Of a stretch of 61,501 bases of DNA, positions 7,915-15,255 are shown piece after piece (the first letter of the stretch is position 1; each line of letters opens with the position of its first letter). The notes beneath the pieces were generated by a model. It ran no database searches and was not told the DNA's origin. It saw only the letters and a program-made list of their open reading frames with translations. Origin of the DNA: a virus. Location: positions 1 through 61,501 of IMG/VR virus record IMGVR_UViG_3300028007_000002, one strand, 5' to 3'. The translations under genes and the position numbers were made by a program.

Positions 7915-8177
7915 GCGAACTCTTCGCCCGCCATTGCACTCGCTGTGCTCGGGTGTTCTATCCCCAGCAGTCCACGGGACGAACCCTCTGCCTGTGCTGC
8001 TTCACCGACGAACTCCAGTTGGCCGACTGGAATCGCATCTCTCAGAACATTGTCGGTGAGATTGAGGCGCTTGACCTCTTGATCTCTCCGGCCGAGACGC
8101 CCTCAGCGACCGAGCCGACGACGCCGGCCGAGAAGGACCAACCCGATGGCCGGCCAGACCTTTGGGGGCTCTGGTAA
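7911..8177 (+). CDS. Small zinc-ribbon phage protein
   Basis: An 88-residue protein with two pairs of cysteines near the N-terminus (CTRCARVFYP and LCLCCFTDEL), typical of a short zinc ribbon. A low-complexity Thr/Pro/Glu-rich C-terminus follows. Coupled to both neighbours by overlaps (ATGA upstream, TAATG downstream). Function unknown. Confidence 0.5.
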   Translation: MSELFARHCTRCARVFYPQQSTGRTLCLCCFTDELQLADWNRISQNIVGEIEALDLLISPAETPSATEPTTPAEKDQPDGRPDLWGLW

Positions 8178-8578
8178 TGGCGATGCGCCCCCTGACCGAC
8201 CCACTGTTCCACTCCCCGGACCTTTTTGATTTCCTCTGGGCTGCGACGTACCGGACTCGGTCTATCAAGGTCCAAGCGCGTCGTGTGACGCAACCTGAGT
8301 CGGTCTGGACGCCGCTCGGCGTGCGGCGAGCCAAGGCCGGTGATTGGATCGTTCGGAACCCCGACGGCACGTTGCATGTCCTGAAAGATGCCGCCTTCAA
8401 GGCTCAGTATCAGCGCATTCCCTCCAATCCTTTCGCGCGTGCCCTACAGATCGTCAGTGCGGCGGTTCTCGACTTCGCCGCGAAATCAACCATGGTCCTG
8501 AGCGACCTGGCCGCCATTGTGGCGGACGATCTGGCTACTTTGGCCCGCTTCATTCGGCACCTTGGAGATCCCCTGTGA
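8177..8578 (+). CDS. Phage protein, unknown function
   Basis: A 133-residue protein. The segment AKAGDWIVRNPDGTLHVLKDAAFKAQY resembles the small beta-rich module seen in phage proteins that follow GDWIVRNPDG; I know no defined activity. Starts at a TAATG overlap and ends in a GTGA overlap. Confidence 0.5.
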   Translation: MAMRPLTDPLFHSPDLFDFLWAATYRTRSIKVQARRVTQPESVWTPLGVRRAKAGDWIVRNPDGTLHVLKDAAFKAQYQRIPSNPFARALQIVSAAVLDFAAKSTMVLSDLAAIVADDLATLARFIRHLGDPL

Positions 8579-8757
8579 GTATTCCCTGCACCGAGCCGTT
8601 CGCGACCCTAACCTTGGTCTTCCAAGGGAGGCTCCCGCGGGTCCTCCGGGAGGCCGGCGACTATCTGGCCCGCATCCATGGTGAGGACATCACTGATGTG
8701 GTGGTGAGCATCGATGATGGTGAGGCCGAGATCCGTGCCTACGTGAGGCGGTCATGA
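8575..8757 (+). CDS. Small protein, unknown function
   Basis: A 60-residue open frame with a GTG start overlapping the previous stop and an ATGA overlap with the next gene. Predicted alpha/beta (LREAGDYLARIHGEDITDVVVSIDDGE). No family recognised. Confidence 0.4.
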   Translation: MSIPCTEPFATLTLVFQGRLPRVLREAGDYLARIHGEDITDVVVSIDDGEAEIRAYVRRS

Positions 8758-8894
8758 AGCCCGCACCGAGAAAGCGCCCCGTCCTCATTGTTGAGGGCGA
8801 GGTGATCCGAGGAGGGATAAGCCTCTCCCATGAGGAGCGTCGAAGTGGCCGTCTGTTAGTCCGCGTAGATTCTCGACGGAACACGGCACCGTGA
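8754..8894 (+). CDS. Very small basic protein, unknown function
   Basis: A 46-residue open frame bounded by ATGA and GTGA overlaps with its neighbours. Basic N-terminus (KPAPRKRP) followed by a beta-like segment. Supported by the overlap pattern only. Confidence 0.35.
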   Translation: MKPAPRKRPVLIVEGEVIRGGISLSHEERRSGRLLVRVDSRRNTAP

Positions 8895-9067
8895 GCGCGT
8901 CGCTGGCTGATCACCGAGGCATTCTCCGCTTCAGTGATGCTGACTTGAGGCGGCTCCTGCAACGGGCCACGGCGGACCTGGCCGGCCGCGAGATCCGGAT
9001 CCTCCACGCCGATCTTTGGACTGACGGCGGCCGGCACTACCTGAAGGTGTTCATTACCACGCCGTGA
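8891..9067 (+). CDS. Small protein, unknown function
   Basis: A 58-residue open frame with GTG start coupled to the previous stop. It resembles in layout the 8575 gene (a helix followed by a two-stranded beta element), so the two could be distant paralogues, but the similarity is weak. Confidence 0.35.
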   Translation: MSASLADHRGILRFSDADLRRLLQRATADLAGREIRILHADLWTDGGRHYLKVFITTP

Positions 9068-9174
9068 TTCAGTTGGCCTTTCTCGCGGACCTCTGTCTGA
9101 TCTCCCTCTTGCTCGCGGTTCTGCGCTCTCTGCCCACTCCGGATCGTCATGCCAGATATCTACGACCTCGCTGA
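9064..9174 (+). CDS. Possible small membrane peptide
   Basis: A 36-residue frame with a GTG start overlapping the previous stop. Residues 3-20 are hydrophobic (QLAFLADLCLISLLLAVL), like one transmembrane helix, with a basic tail. It overlaps the start of the head protein by 26 bases. Confidence 0.3.
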   Translation: MIQLAFLADLCLISLLLAVLRSLPTPDRHARYLRPR

Positions 9175-11236
9175 CCAGCATCGTGCCGAACTGCTGCGCC
9201 GGGAGCAGGCTGCCGCCGGCGCGATGGTGCGCGCCTACGGTCTGGCCTGGCAGCGGATCGAGCGTGACCTGAACGCCCTTTCGCGGCAGATCGAGGACAC
9301 GCGATCACGCGGCGAGGAGATCTCGCCGGCGTGGCTGCTCCGTCGGGACCGGCTGACCGAACTTCAGCGGCAGACGGAGATCGCGGTCGACCAGTTCGCC
9401 GCGTCGGTCGATCACACCATCCAGCAGGAGCAGACACGGGCCATCGAGGCGGGGCGACGTCACGCCGGTCAACTGATGCAGGCCGCAGCGGGTGGCGGGG
9501 CCGAGCTCGTCGGTAATTTTGCTCAGGTGCCGACGGGGGCACTGACCACGATGGTGGGGATGCTGGGCAATGGATCCCCGCTCCGGTCGCTCCTGGATCA
9601 GTTCGGGCTGGCGGCGAGTCAGGCTGTGGGCGATGCGTTGATTGAGGGGCTGGCCATCGGCCAGAACCCGCGGATGATTGCCCGGCGAATCCGGGATGCC
9701 CTCGACGGGAACATGGTCCGGGCGCTGACGATTGCTCGGACGGAGACGCTTCGAGCCTATCGCGAAGCCACCCGACAGACCTACGCGGCGAACAGCCGGG
9801 TAGTGAAGGGGTGGATCTGGCACTGCGCGCTCGATCGCCGGAGCTGCGCACTGTGCGTGGCCATGCATGGGAAGCGGTTTGACGTTCAGGAGCGATTCGG
9901 CACGCATCCCAATTGCTTTCCGGCCGGGACTGTTGCGTCAGGTCCCAGAGCGGTAGGGAGTACTGAGCGGTGGTATGAAGGCGATCTTGTCGAAATAGAA
10001 ACTGCCAGGGGGCACCGGCTTTCCGTCACCCCGAATCACCCGGTACTGACGGCGAAAGGTTGGGTCGCGGCGGGATTCCTCCAAGAAGGTGACGATGTAG
10101 TCAGCAGCATCGGAAGTCAGGGGCCAATTCCGGGAATCGACCCAGATGATTATCAGGTTCCAGCCCTGATCGAGGAGGTAGCACGATCGGTCGGGGGTTC
10201 GACTCCGATGCGAGCCGTAGGCATGCCAACCGCCCCCGAAGATTTCCACGGCGACGGGATCGGCTCCAAGGTCCACGTTGTACGGACCAATGGCCTTCTG
10301 AGGCGTACTCTCAATCCCTCGCTCTTCCAACCACCTCTTGAGCAATTCCTCGGTCGAGGATACCCCCAGCCGCCGCTCTTCTCGGGTCTTCGCTGTTTTG
10401 CATCGTTCTTCGATCGTCTTGACTCGGCCTCGAACGGCGGCATGGGCTGCCTCCGTCAGCCGTCTGTTGTCCTCAGGGCTGCGTCGCTCGGCCATCAACC
10501 GGTTTGCCTCGACAGAGCCTCGGCGGGGAACCCCCGCTTCGCGGAGTCGAACTCCGATGACGTTGCGAGACACTCCGTACTCTTCAGCCAAAGCCTTTTC
10601 GGACTCTCCCGCCAAATACCGGGCGGAGATTTCCGGCATGGGCAGGGGGATGTAGGCACGTCTTCGAGCGCTCGCGCGTTCACCCGCCAGCAGGTAGCGA
10701 GCGGCCTTGTCACGCCACAAACCCCGGTCCTTGATAGCCTCGCGGAGTCGCTGCTCACTAATGTGAAATCGAGCAGAGGCGTTCTGGCAGCTTTCGCCGG
10801 CGATGTAGGACTGGATCGCATTCTCAAGATCAGCCGCCGAAGCTTTCGTGGGCATGTCTACAACCTCGAAACAACTGAGGGGTGGTACCACGCCAACGGT
10901 ATTGTAGTTCACAATTGTCGCTGCGCGATGATTCCGGAAACCCGGACCTGGGACGAGTTGGGCTTCCGGGGCATCGCCGAAACCTCGGTTCAGGTGGAGG
11001 CCGGCGCCGACTGGTTTGCTCGGCAGTCAGTCGATCTCCAGCGGGAGATTCTGGGGCCAACGAAGCTGGTTGCTTATCAGGGCGGGGCGATTCGGCTGGA
11101 GGATCTGGTTGGGGTGCGGCAGGATCCACGGTGGGGCATCACCCGCCACCAGTTGAGCCTGCGGCAGCTCCTCGGCCCGGCTGAAACCAATCGCTGGCGG
11201 GTTGCGGCCGGGCTTCCACCGCAGCATCCAGTTTGA
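9149..11236 (+). CDS. Minor head protein (SPP1 gp7/Mu gpF-like) interrupted by an intein
   Basis: A 695-residue precursor; removal of the 334-residue intein gives about 361 residues. The N-terminal extein is helical, then RMIARRIRDALDG and ARTETLRAYREATRQTYAANS match the Phage_Mu_F head-morphogenesis domain. The conserved metal-binding end of this domain is split: CALDRRSCALC...GTHPN before the intein and CRCAMIPETRTWDELGF after it. Inteins commonly insert at such conserved sites. The C-extein nucleophile is Cys. The protein joins portal and capsid shell in this family. Splicing is required for a functional product. Confidence 0.9.
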   Translation: MPDIYDLADQHRAELLRREQAAAGAMVRAYGLAWQRIERDLNALSRQIEDTRSRGEEISPAWLLRRDRLTELQRQTEIAVDQFAASVDHTIQQEQTRAIEAGRRHAGQLMQAAAGGGAELVGNFAQVPTGALTTMVGMLGNGSPLRSLLDQFGLAASQAVGDALIEGLAIGQNPRMIARRIRDALDGNMVRALTIARTETLRAYREATRQTYAANSRVVKGWIWHCALDRRSCALCVAMHGKRFDVQERFGTHPNCFPAGTVASGPRAVGSTERWYEGDLVEIETARGHRLSVTPNHPVLTAKGWVAAGFLQEGDDVVSSIGSQGPIPGIDPDDYQVPALIEEVARSVGGSTPMRAVGMPTAPEDFHGDGIGSKVHVVRTNGLLRRTLNPSLFQPPLEQFLGRGYPQPPLFSGLRCFASFFDRLDSASNGGMGCLRQPSVVLRAASLGHQPVCLDRASAGNPRFAESNSDDVARHSVLFSQSLFGLSRQIPGGDFRHGQGDVGTSSSARAFTRQQVASGLVTPQTPVLDSLAESLLTNVKSSRGVLAAFAGDVGLDRILKISRRSFRGHVYNLETTEGWYHANGIVVHNCRCAMIPETRTWDELGFRGIAETSVQVEAGADWFARQSVDLQREILGPTKLVAYQGGAIRLEDLVGVRQDPRWGITRHQLSLRQLLGPAETNRWRVAAGLPPQHPV
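9914..10915 (+). other. Intein in the head protein
   Basis: Codons 256-589 of the head gene. Block A: CFPAGTVASGP with Cys1. Block B: HRLSVTPNHPVLTAKGW with the TxxH-type NHP motif. Blocks F and G: FRGHVYNLETTEGWYHANG, IVVHN, then Cys of the extein. This is a complete Hint splicing domain. The linker (about residues 60-300 of the intein) has no recognisable LAGLIDADG or HNH motif on this strand, although it stays open throughout. It contains PTAPEDFHGDGIGS, a motif I recall from related phage Hint proteins. The linker DNA encodes a Vsr-like endonuclease on the other strand. Confidence 0.9.
9938..10855 (-). CDS. Vsr-like (EDxHD-type) homing endonuclease, antisense within the intein
   Basis: A 305-residue protein encoded entirely inside the intein DNA on the opposite strand. 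The N-terminal 100 residues hold helix-turn-helix modules (SCQNASARFHISEQRLREAI and SEKALAEEYGVSRNVIGVRL). Near residues 190-265 is a Vsr-like nuclease fold: LLKRWLEERGIESTPQKAIG, YNVDLGADPVAVEIFGGGWH, then HRSRTPDRSCYLLDQGWN and IIIWVD. The EIFGGGWH and H.SRTPDR elements are typical of phage and metagenomic Vsr-like homing endonucleases. The ATG at 10855 has a GAGG eight bases upstream; an in-frame ATG at 10912 has no such site. The enzyme would spread the intein. Its nuclease motif lies exactly opposite the intein codons for TAPEDFHGDG. Confidence 0.82.
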   Translation of the reverse strand: MPTKASAADLENAIQSYIAGESCQNASARFHISEQRLREAIKDRGLWRDKAARYLLAGERASARRRAYIPLPMPEISARYLAGESEKALAEEYGVSRNVIGVRLREAGVPRRGSVEANRLMAERRSPEDNRRLTEAAHAAVRGRVKTIEERCKTAKTREERRLGVSSTEELLKRWLEERGIESTPQKAIGPYNVDLGADPVAVEIFGGGWHAYGSHRSRTPDRSCYLLDQGWNLIIIWVDSRNWPLTSDAADYIVTFLEESRRDPTFRRQYRVIRGDGKPVPPGSFYFDKIAFIPPLSTPYRSGT

Positions 11237-11306
11237 GGGCGAGGGCGAACGATGAACCAGTGCGCCGTCGTCACCCGCATTGACTGTGGCCCTCAATTTC
11301 AAACAG

Positions 11307-11351
11307 CCTGCGCGGAACTCGTTTCCCCCTCGGATGAGCGGCCTATCATGG
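11307..11351 (+). promoter_or_regulatory. Copy 3 of intergenic repeat CCTGCGCGGAAC-N24-CTAnnaTGG
   Basis: CCTGCGCGGAAC at 11307-11318 and CTATCATGG at 11343-11351. TATCAT is a good -10 match; GTTTCC 17 bases before it is a poor -35. It lies in the gap between the head protein and scaffold genes. A 48-codon frame (11252-11398) crosses this gap but has only a weak ribosome binding site, so the gap is better read as regulatory. Confidence 0.5.
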
Positions 11352-11405
11352 CGCCTGATGCGCGACCATTCATCCGGGAAGCATCCGGGAAGCACTGAGG
11401 GAAAC

Positions 11406-11990
11406 ATGCCTGACGAGCAGACGGGCCAGGAGCCCAACCCGACCGGCCAGGAGCCGACCGGGACCGCCGGCAGTGAGTCCACCGCCACGACGCAAACCAC
11501 GCCGTCAAGCGCCGGAGCCGAAACGCAGCAATTCACGGCTGAGTACGTGTCGCAGCTGCGTCGGGAAGCCGCCGAGAACCGCACCAAACTCCGCGCCCTG
11601 GAGGCGGCGGAAAAGAAGCGGCAGGAAGCGGAGATGACCGAGTCGCAGAAGCTTCAAGCGAGGGTGACCGAACTGGAGGCCAATCTGACGGCGCGGGAAG
11701 CCCAGTTGCGGGAGACAACCCTCCGCACCGCGGTGACCGCCGCAGCCATCGAGGCAGGCGCCAGCAACCCGAGCGTGCTCGTGCGGCTGATTGACCCGAG
11801 TGCCGTCGAGTACGCCGAAGACGGTAGCCCGAAGAACCTGAAGAAGCTGGTCGAGGGGCTCAAGGCCCAGGTGCCTGCCCTCTTCAAACCCACGACACCG
11901 GGCGGGTCCGCTGATGCCGGCGCGTCCGGCAAGGCCGGCGGTGCCCCGTCGATGAATGACCTGATCCGCCAGCGGGCAGGTCGCTCCTAG
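11406..11990 (+). CDS. Capsid scaffolding protein
   Basis: A 194-residue protein with the scaffold layout: a low-complexity N-terminus rich in Gln, Pro, Thr and Gly (residues 1-35), a long charged coiled coil (residues 45-105, LRALEAAEKKRQEAEMTESQ and similar), then VTAAAIEAGASNPSVLVRLI and LVEGLKAQVPALFK, the conserved C-terminal part of this family. It guides assembly of the capsid shell. The ATG at 11406 has GAGGGA six bases upstream. The major capsid gene follows. Confidence 0.88.
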   Translation: MPDEQTGQEPNPTGQEPTGTAGSESTATTQTTPSSAGAETQQFTAEYVSQLRREAAENRTKLRALEAAEKKRQEAEMTESQKLQARVTELEANLTAREAQLRETTLRTAVTAAAIEAGASNPSVLVRLIDPSAVEYAEDGSPKNLKKLVEGLKAQVPALFKPTTPGGSADAGASGKAGGAPSMNDLIRQRAGRS

Positions 11991-12019
11991 ACAGACCACT
12001 CCCACTCGAATCCATTTTC

Positions 12020-12048
12020 GAGGCCCGAGCCCAGTGAGGCCAGAGCCC
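12020..12048 (+). repeat. Intergenic repeat GAGGCCnGAGCCC, copy 1 (capsid)
   Basis: Two tandem units, GAGGCCCGAGCCC and GAGGCCAGAGCCC, separated by three bases, in the gap before the major capsid gene. The same tandem unit precedes four tail genes (16860, 17650, 18125, 18713). Each unit can form a short GGC/GCC hairpin. Likely a post-transcriptional signal or protein-binding site for highly expressed structural genes. Confidence 0.6.
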
Positions 12049-12064
12049 TTCTGAGGACAGCTCT

Positions 12065-13012
12065 GTGCCGTACAACAACATCACCGATCGCTCTGATGCC
12101 TCTGCCCTGATTCCCGAGGAGGCCGCGTCGCAGATCATTCAGGATCTGCCGAAAACCTCTGTCGCCCTGACCCGGTTCCGTCGGGTGACCATGAGCCGCA
12201 AGCAGCAGCGCATGCCGGTTCTTTCGGCCCTGCCGACCGCCTACTTCGTGGAAGGCGATACCGGTCTGAAGCAAACCACCGAACAGGCTTGGACCAACAA
12301 GTACCTGAACGCCGAAGAGTTGGCCGTCATCGTACCAATTCCGGAAGCCGTGCTCGATGACACCGAGTTCGACATGTGGACCGAGATCCGGCCGCGACTG
12401 GTTGAAGCTCTCGGGATCGCCGTCGATGGCGCCGTGCTTTTCGGCACCAACAAGCCGGCGAGCTGGCCCGACGCGATCGAAGATGGTGCGGCCGCGGCTG
12501 GCAACGCCTTCACTCGCGCCAGCGTGGCCAACAAGGACCTGGTTCACGACATCAACAAGTGCATGGGCTTGGTCGAGGCTGACGGTTTCGACGTGAACGG
12601 TTTCCTGGCGCGGAAGAGCCTGAAGGCCGACCTCCGAGATCTGCGGGACAGCAACGGCCAGCCGATTTATTCTGCCAGCCTGACCTCGCCGACGCCGATG
12701 ACGGTCTACGCCGAGCCAGTGCAGTACGTCGACAATGGCGCCTGGGATAACACGCGGGCTGATCTCATCTGCGGCGATTTCACGCAGGGGATCATGGCGG
12801 TCCGGCAGGATCTCCAGTGGAAGCTGCTGAGCGAGGCCGTGATTCAGGATAACACCGGCGCCATCATCTACAACCTCGCCCAACAGGATATGGTCGCCCT
12901 GCGCGTGACCATGCGGGTGGCTTTCCAAGTCGCTAACCCCACCACGCGCCTGAACCCCAACGGGAGCACCCGCTACCCGTTCTCGGTTCTCCGGCCGGCC
13001 GGCTTCGTCTAA
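12065..13012 (+). CDS. Major capsid protein (HK97 fold)
   Basis: A 315-residue capsid subunit. The order of elements fits the HK97-like Phage_capsid family: an N-terminal SQIIQDLPKTSVALTRFRRV, the E-loop-like segment with TTEQAWTNKYLNAEELAVIVPIPEAVLDD, the spine helix (EIRPRLVEALGIAVDGAVL), FGTNKPASWP, and the A-domain NANGQPIYS-like region (DSNGQPIYSASL). No long N-terminal delta domain is present, consistent with a separate scaffold. GTG start with GAGGACAG upstream. Confidence 0.92.
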   Translation: MPYNNITDRSDASALIPEEAASQIIQDLPKTSVALTRFRRVTMSRKQQRMPVLSALPTAYFVEGDTGLKQTTEQAWTNKYLNAEELAVIVPIPEAVLDDTEFDMWTEIRPRLVEALGIAVDGAVLFGTNKPASWPDAIEDGAAAAGNAFTRASVANKDLVHDINKCMGLVEADGFDVNGFLARKSLKADLRDLRDSNGQPIYSASLTSPTPMTVYAEPVQYVDNGAWDNTRADLICGDFTQGIMAVRQDLQWKLLSEAVIQDNTGAIIYNLAQQDMVALRVTMRVAFQVANPTTRLNPNGSTRYPFSVLRPAGFV

Positions 13013-13015
13013 GCC

Positions 13016-13273
13016 GTGATCTATCTCATGGTGAGGAGTCCGGAGGGTGATGTGATTCGGGTGAGCGCCAAGGCGTTCGCCCTGATCTACCGCCCTTTGG
13101 GCTTCGTTGAGCACACGGAAGAGGCAAACGATGCCGATGTCGGAGAACGAAGCCCGAACCCGGCTCCAGACGATGACGGCATCGAGCAAGGAGCCGACGC
13201 TGACCGAGGCGGAACTCGGCCTGCTGGTGGCAAGCGCCAAGCGGGCGGACCGCGACGGTCTGCCGCCAAGTGA
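13016..13273 (+). CDS. Small head-associated protein, unknown function
   Basis: An 85-residue protein; the first 35 residues (IYLMVRSPEGDVIRVSAKAF and LIYRPLGF) look like a compact conserved module. The C-terminal half is low-complexity (Gly, Arg, Ala, Asp) and overlaps the next gene by about 140 bases in another frame. GTG start. Only the N-terminal part may be constrained. Confidence 0.5.
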   Translation: MIYLMVRSPEGDVIRVSAKAFALIYRPLGFVEHTEEANDADVGERSPNPAPDDDGIEQGADADRGGTRPAGGKRQAGGPRRSAAK

Positions 13274-13490
13274 CGCGGCCTGGACCCCGACATGGGATCT
13301 GAACGCCGCGGCGGCCGAGGGCTGGCGCTGGAAGGCAGCGAAGGCCGCCGCGGATTTCGACTTCAGTGAGGATGGCCAGTCATTCAAGCGCTCGCAGATG
13401 GTCGCGGCCTGCGAGCGGATGGCCGACCTGTACGGCCGCCGGGTGATCGGAACGCTCCCGATTCCGGGGGCTCTGACGGTCCCGAGCTAA
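13131..13490 (+). CDS. Head-tail connector-type protein
   Basis: A 119-residue protein with GAGGC seven bases before the ATG. The segment GWRWKAAKAAADFDFSEDGQ with RSQMVAACERMADLY is typical of small phage proteins encoded after the capsid gene, probably at the head-tail joining site. It overlaps the upstream gene in a different frame, and its codon use (G/C in third positions) is that of a real gene. Confidence 0.55.
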   Translation: MPMSENEARTRLQTMTASSKEPTLTEAELGLLVASAKRADRDGLPPSDAAWTPTWDLNAAAAEGWRWKAAKAAADFDFSEDGQSFKRSQMVAACERMADLYGRRVIGTLPIPGALTVPS

Positions 13491-13541
13491 GTGACATGTC
13501 ACGTAGCAAGCCAGGTAGCAAGTTAAGTGCTGAGTTAGCGC
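13491..13541. other. Short intergenic region with palindrome and direct repeats
   Basis: GTGACATGTCAC is a 12-base perfect palindrome at 13491-13502. It is followed by GTAGCAAG-CCAG-GTAGCAAG, a direct repeat of eight bases. It is lower in GC than its surroundings. It could be a regulator-binding site; nothing else is visible. Confidence 0.35.
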
Positions 13542-13745
13542 ATGCCCACGGAAGATGAGCGCGCGGCGCAGTATCGTCGCGATCAGCAGGCCGGCGAGAA
13601 CGCCGCCGTGATCCGCTGGCGGGCCTTGGCCGGCAACAAGGCGGCCTATAAGGCGCTCTTGGGAAAAGTCCGGCCGCTCCAACGGGATGCTGGCTGGGAT
13701 CCGATTGAACGAGTCCGCGAGAACGAACGCGCGGCAAACGGCTAG
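13542..13745 (+). CDS. Small helical phage protein
   Basis: A 67-residue charged helical protein (TEDERAAQYRRDQQAGENAA, VRENERAANG). No family recognised. No strong ribosome binding site. Confidence 0.45.
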   Translation: MPTEDERAAQYRRDQQAGENAAVIRWRALAGNKAAYKALLGKVRPLQRDAGWDPIERVRENERAANG

Positions 13746-13757
13746 GGGAGGCGTTAC

Positions 13758-14624
13758 GTGCCGGATCAGGAGCTGCATGCCCGGAGTGAGAAGATCCTCC
13801 GGGGAGATGGAACGGTTGCCCGCGAGGTGGGCGACATCTTCGGGGTGAAGAGCGACGCGGAGAGCGCCGCCGGCGACGGCACGGTCATCGCACTCCTGAA
13901 ACGACTGCGGACGGCGTTGGCTCCCGCGACCGCCGCCGACGACCTGGCCAACCCGACCTCGCCCCAGGTGTTGAGCCACCAGCACGGCTACGACGGCACG
14001 GTCTGGCGGCGGCTGCGGACGACCGCGAGTGGCGGCTTAGTCGTGGATACTGAGCTGCCAGCCGCTGTTGTCGTCACCGACGATATGACCAGTCCGACCG
14101 CGCCTCAGGTATTGGCGCACCTGATGGCCTTCGATGGCGTTACCTGGGACCGGGTTGCCACAGTCAACCGGGTTGGAGATGCCGCTGCGACCGGCATCTT
14201 GGCTGTTGGAGGCTTTGCCTATAACGGGACTAATTTCGATCGGGTTCGAGCTAATACCGAAGGCACACTGCTGGCCAGTGCGGCCCGGACGGCATCTATC
14301 TCAAGTGCCGACCAGACCAATCATAACGCGTCCGGAGTTCTTATCACTCTGAATGTGACGGCAGTGTCCGGCAGCGCCGGCGTCGTGTTGAGGATTTCCG
14401 GCAAAGATCCCGTGAGTGGCTCTTACCACAATCTGAATGCAGCGATTGCTTCCATCACAACCGTCGGACTGCGGACGTACTATATCTACCCCGGTATAGC
14501 TGCTCTGAACAATGGCGCGACTCAGCCCGTCAACGCGATTCTACCCCGCACATGGCGGGTGACAGTGACGCATGACAATGCAGACTCGATTACTTATTCA
14601 GTCGGATTTGCTCTCATTCTCTAG
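13758..14624 (+). CDS. Structural (head fibre or decoration) protein
   Basis: A 288-residue protein. Residues 60-170 contain three similar segments (LSHQHGYDGTVWRRLRT, LAHLMAFDGVTWDRVAT, VGGFAYNGTNFDRVRAN) of the form FDGTxWDRVR, a repeat common in phage virion proteins. The C-terminal domain is beta-rich (VSGSAGVVLRISGKDPVSGS) like a jelly roll. The N-terminal segment is helical. Probably exposed on the virion; exact place unknown. GTG start with GGGAGG upstream. Confidence 0.65.
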   Translation: MPDQELHARSEKILRGDGTVAREVGDIFGVKSDAESAAGDGTVIALLKRLRTALAPATAADDLANPTSPQVLSHQHGYDGTVWRRLRTTASGGLVVDTELPAAVVVTDDMTSPTAPQVLAHLMAFDGVTWDRVATVNRVGDAAATGILAVGGFAYNGTNFDRVRANTEGTLLASAARTASISSADQTNHNASGVLITLNVTAVSGSAGVVLRISGKDPVSGSYHNLNAAIASITTVGLRTYYIYPGIAALNNGATQPVNAILPRTWRVTVTHDNADSITYSVGFALIL

Positions 14625-14632
14625 GAGGCAAC

Positions 14633-14893
14633 ATGCCAGCGGCACACATTGTCAGTCAGTGGCAGGACGCCCACAGCGCCTATCTCGCCGTCCGGGTGGA
14701 TGAGGGCGAGCGGGACGATAAGGGTAAGCCGGCCTACACCGAGTACATCGGCAGCGTCCCCCTCGGTGAGCTGGCCGATCTCAGCGAGTCCGACCAGCAG
14801 GCGGCCCTGATCGCGGCGGTCAAGGCGGAGCGGGATCGGCAGGTCGTGCCGGAGCAGCCCATCCCGGCCATGAAGGGGCCGGTGACGATCTGA
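14633..14893 (+). CDS. Small virion-associated protein, unknown function
   Basis: An 86-residue protein with AGGAGG upstream of the ATG. The segment DDKGKPAYTEYIGSVPLGEL is beta-like, then a helix (SDQQAALIAAVKAERDRQV). Coupled to the next gene by a TGATG overlap. Confidence 0.5.
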   Translation: MPAAHIVSQWQDAHSAYLAVRVDEGERDDKGKPAYTEYIGSVPLGELADLSESDQQAALIAAVKAERDRQVVPEQPIPAMKGPVTI

Positions 14894-15255
14894 TGATCAG
14901 TGCTGCGACCCTCGACGGGATGCGGGCAACCCTGAACGCGAGTCTGCCGGACGACGCGGTTATCCAGCGCATCGTGAAGGTGGATGACGGACAGGGCGGC
15001 TTCATCGAGGGGACGCCGACCATCGTGGCCTCGCCCAAAGTGCGGGTGAGCACGGCGGATCTGACCCGCGAGGAAAACACGATGGCCGAGCGGGTTGGGA
15101 TCCAGACAGCTTGGATCCTGACCTTTCCGGCCGAAACCGATGTCACAGCCAAGGATCGCATAGTTGTCGGCGGCCGAACGTTCGAGGTGGCGGCGGTGCT
15201 ACGGCCGCGATCATGGGAGATCAGTCGGCGGGTGCTGGCACGGGAGTTTTTGTAA
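14893..15255 (+). CDS. Head-tail joining protein (stopper-like)
   Basis: A 120-residue protein. The pattern of a first helix (LDGMRATLNASLPDDAVIQR), a DGQGGF-containing beta-strand turn, and a late VTAKDRIVVGGRTFEVAAVL strand pair matches the small beta-barrel head completion proteins (SPP1 gp16/HK97 gp9-like). It would close the portal channel and form the tail docking surface. Confidence 0.65.
   Translation: MISAATLDGMRATLNASLPDDAVIQRIVKVDDGQGGFIEGTPTIVASPKVRVSTADLTREENTMAERVGIQTAWILTFPAETDVTAKDRIVVGGRTFEVAAVLRPRSWEISRRVLAREFL

Noticed and set aside
11252-11398. 48-codon frame between head protein and scaffold genes
   Set aside because: Weak ribosome binding site, no recognisable sequence, and the region carries the conserved regulatory repeat; kept only as a remark.
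11987-13387. A 466-codon open frame on the minus strand opposite the capsid gene
   Set aside because: No recognisable domain, rich in His, Gly, Arg and Val in mirror of the capsid codons.
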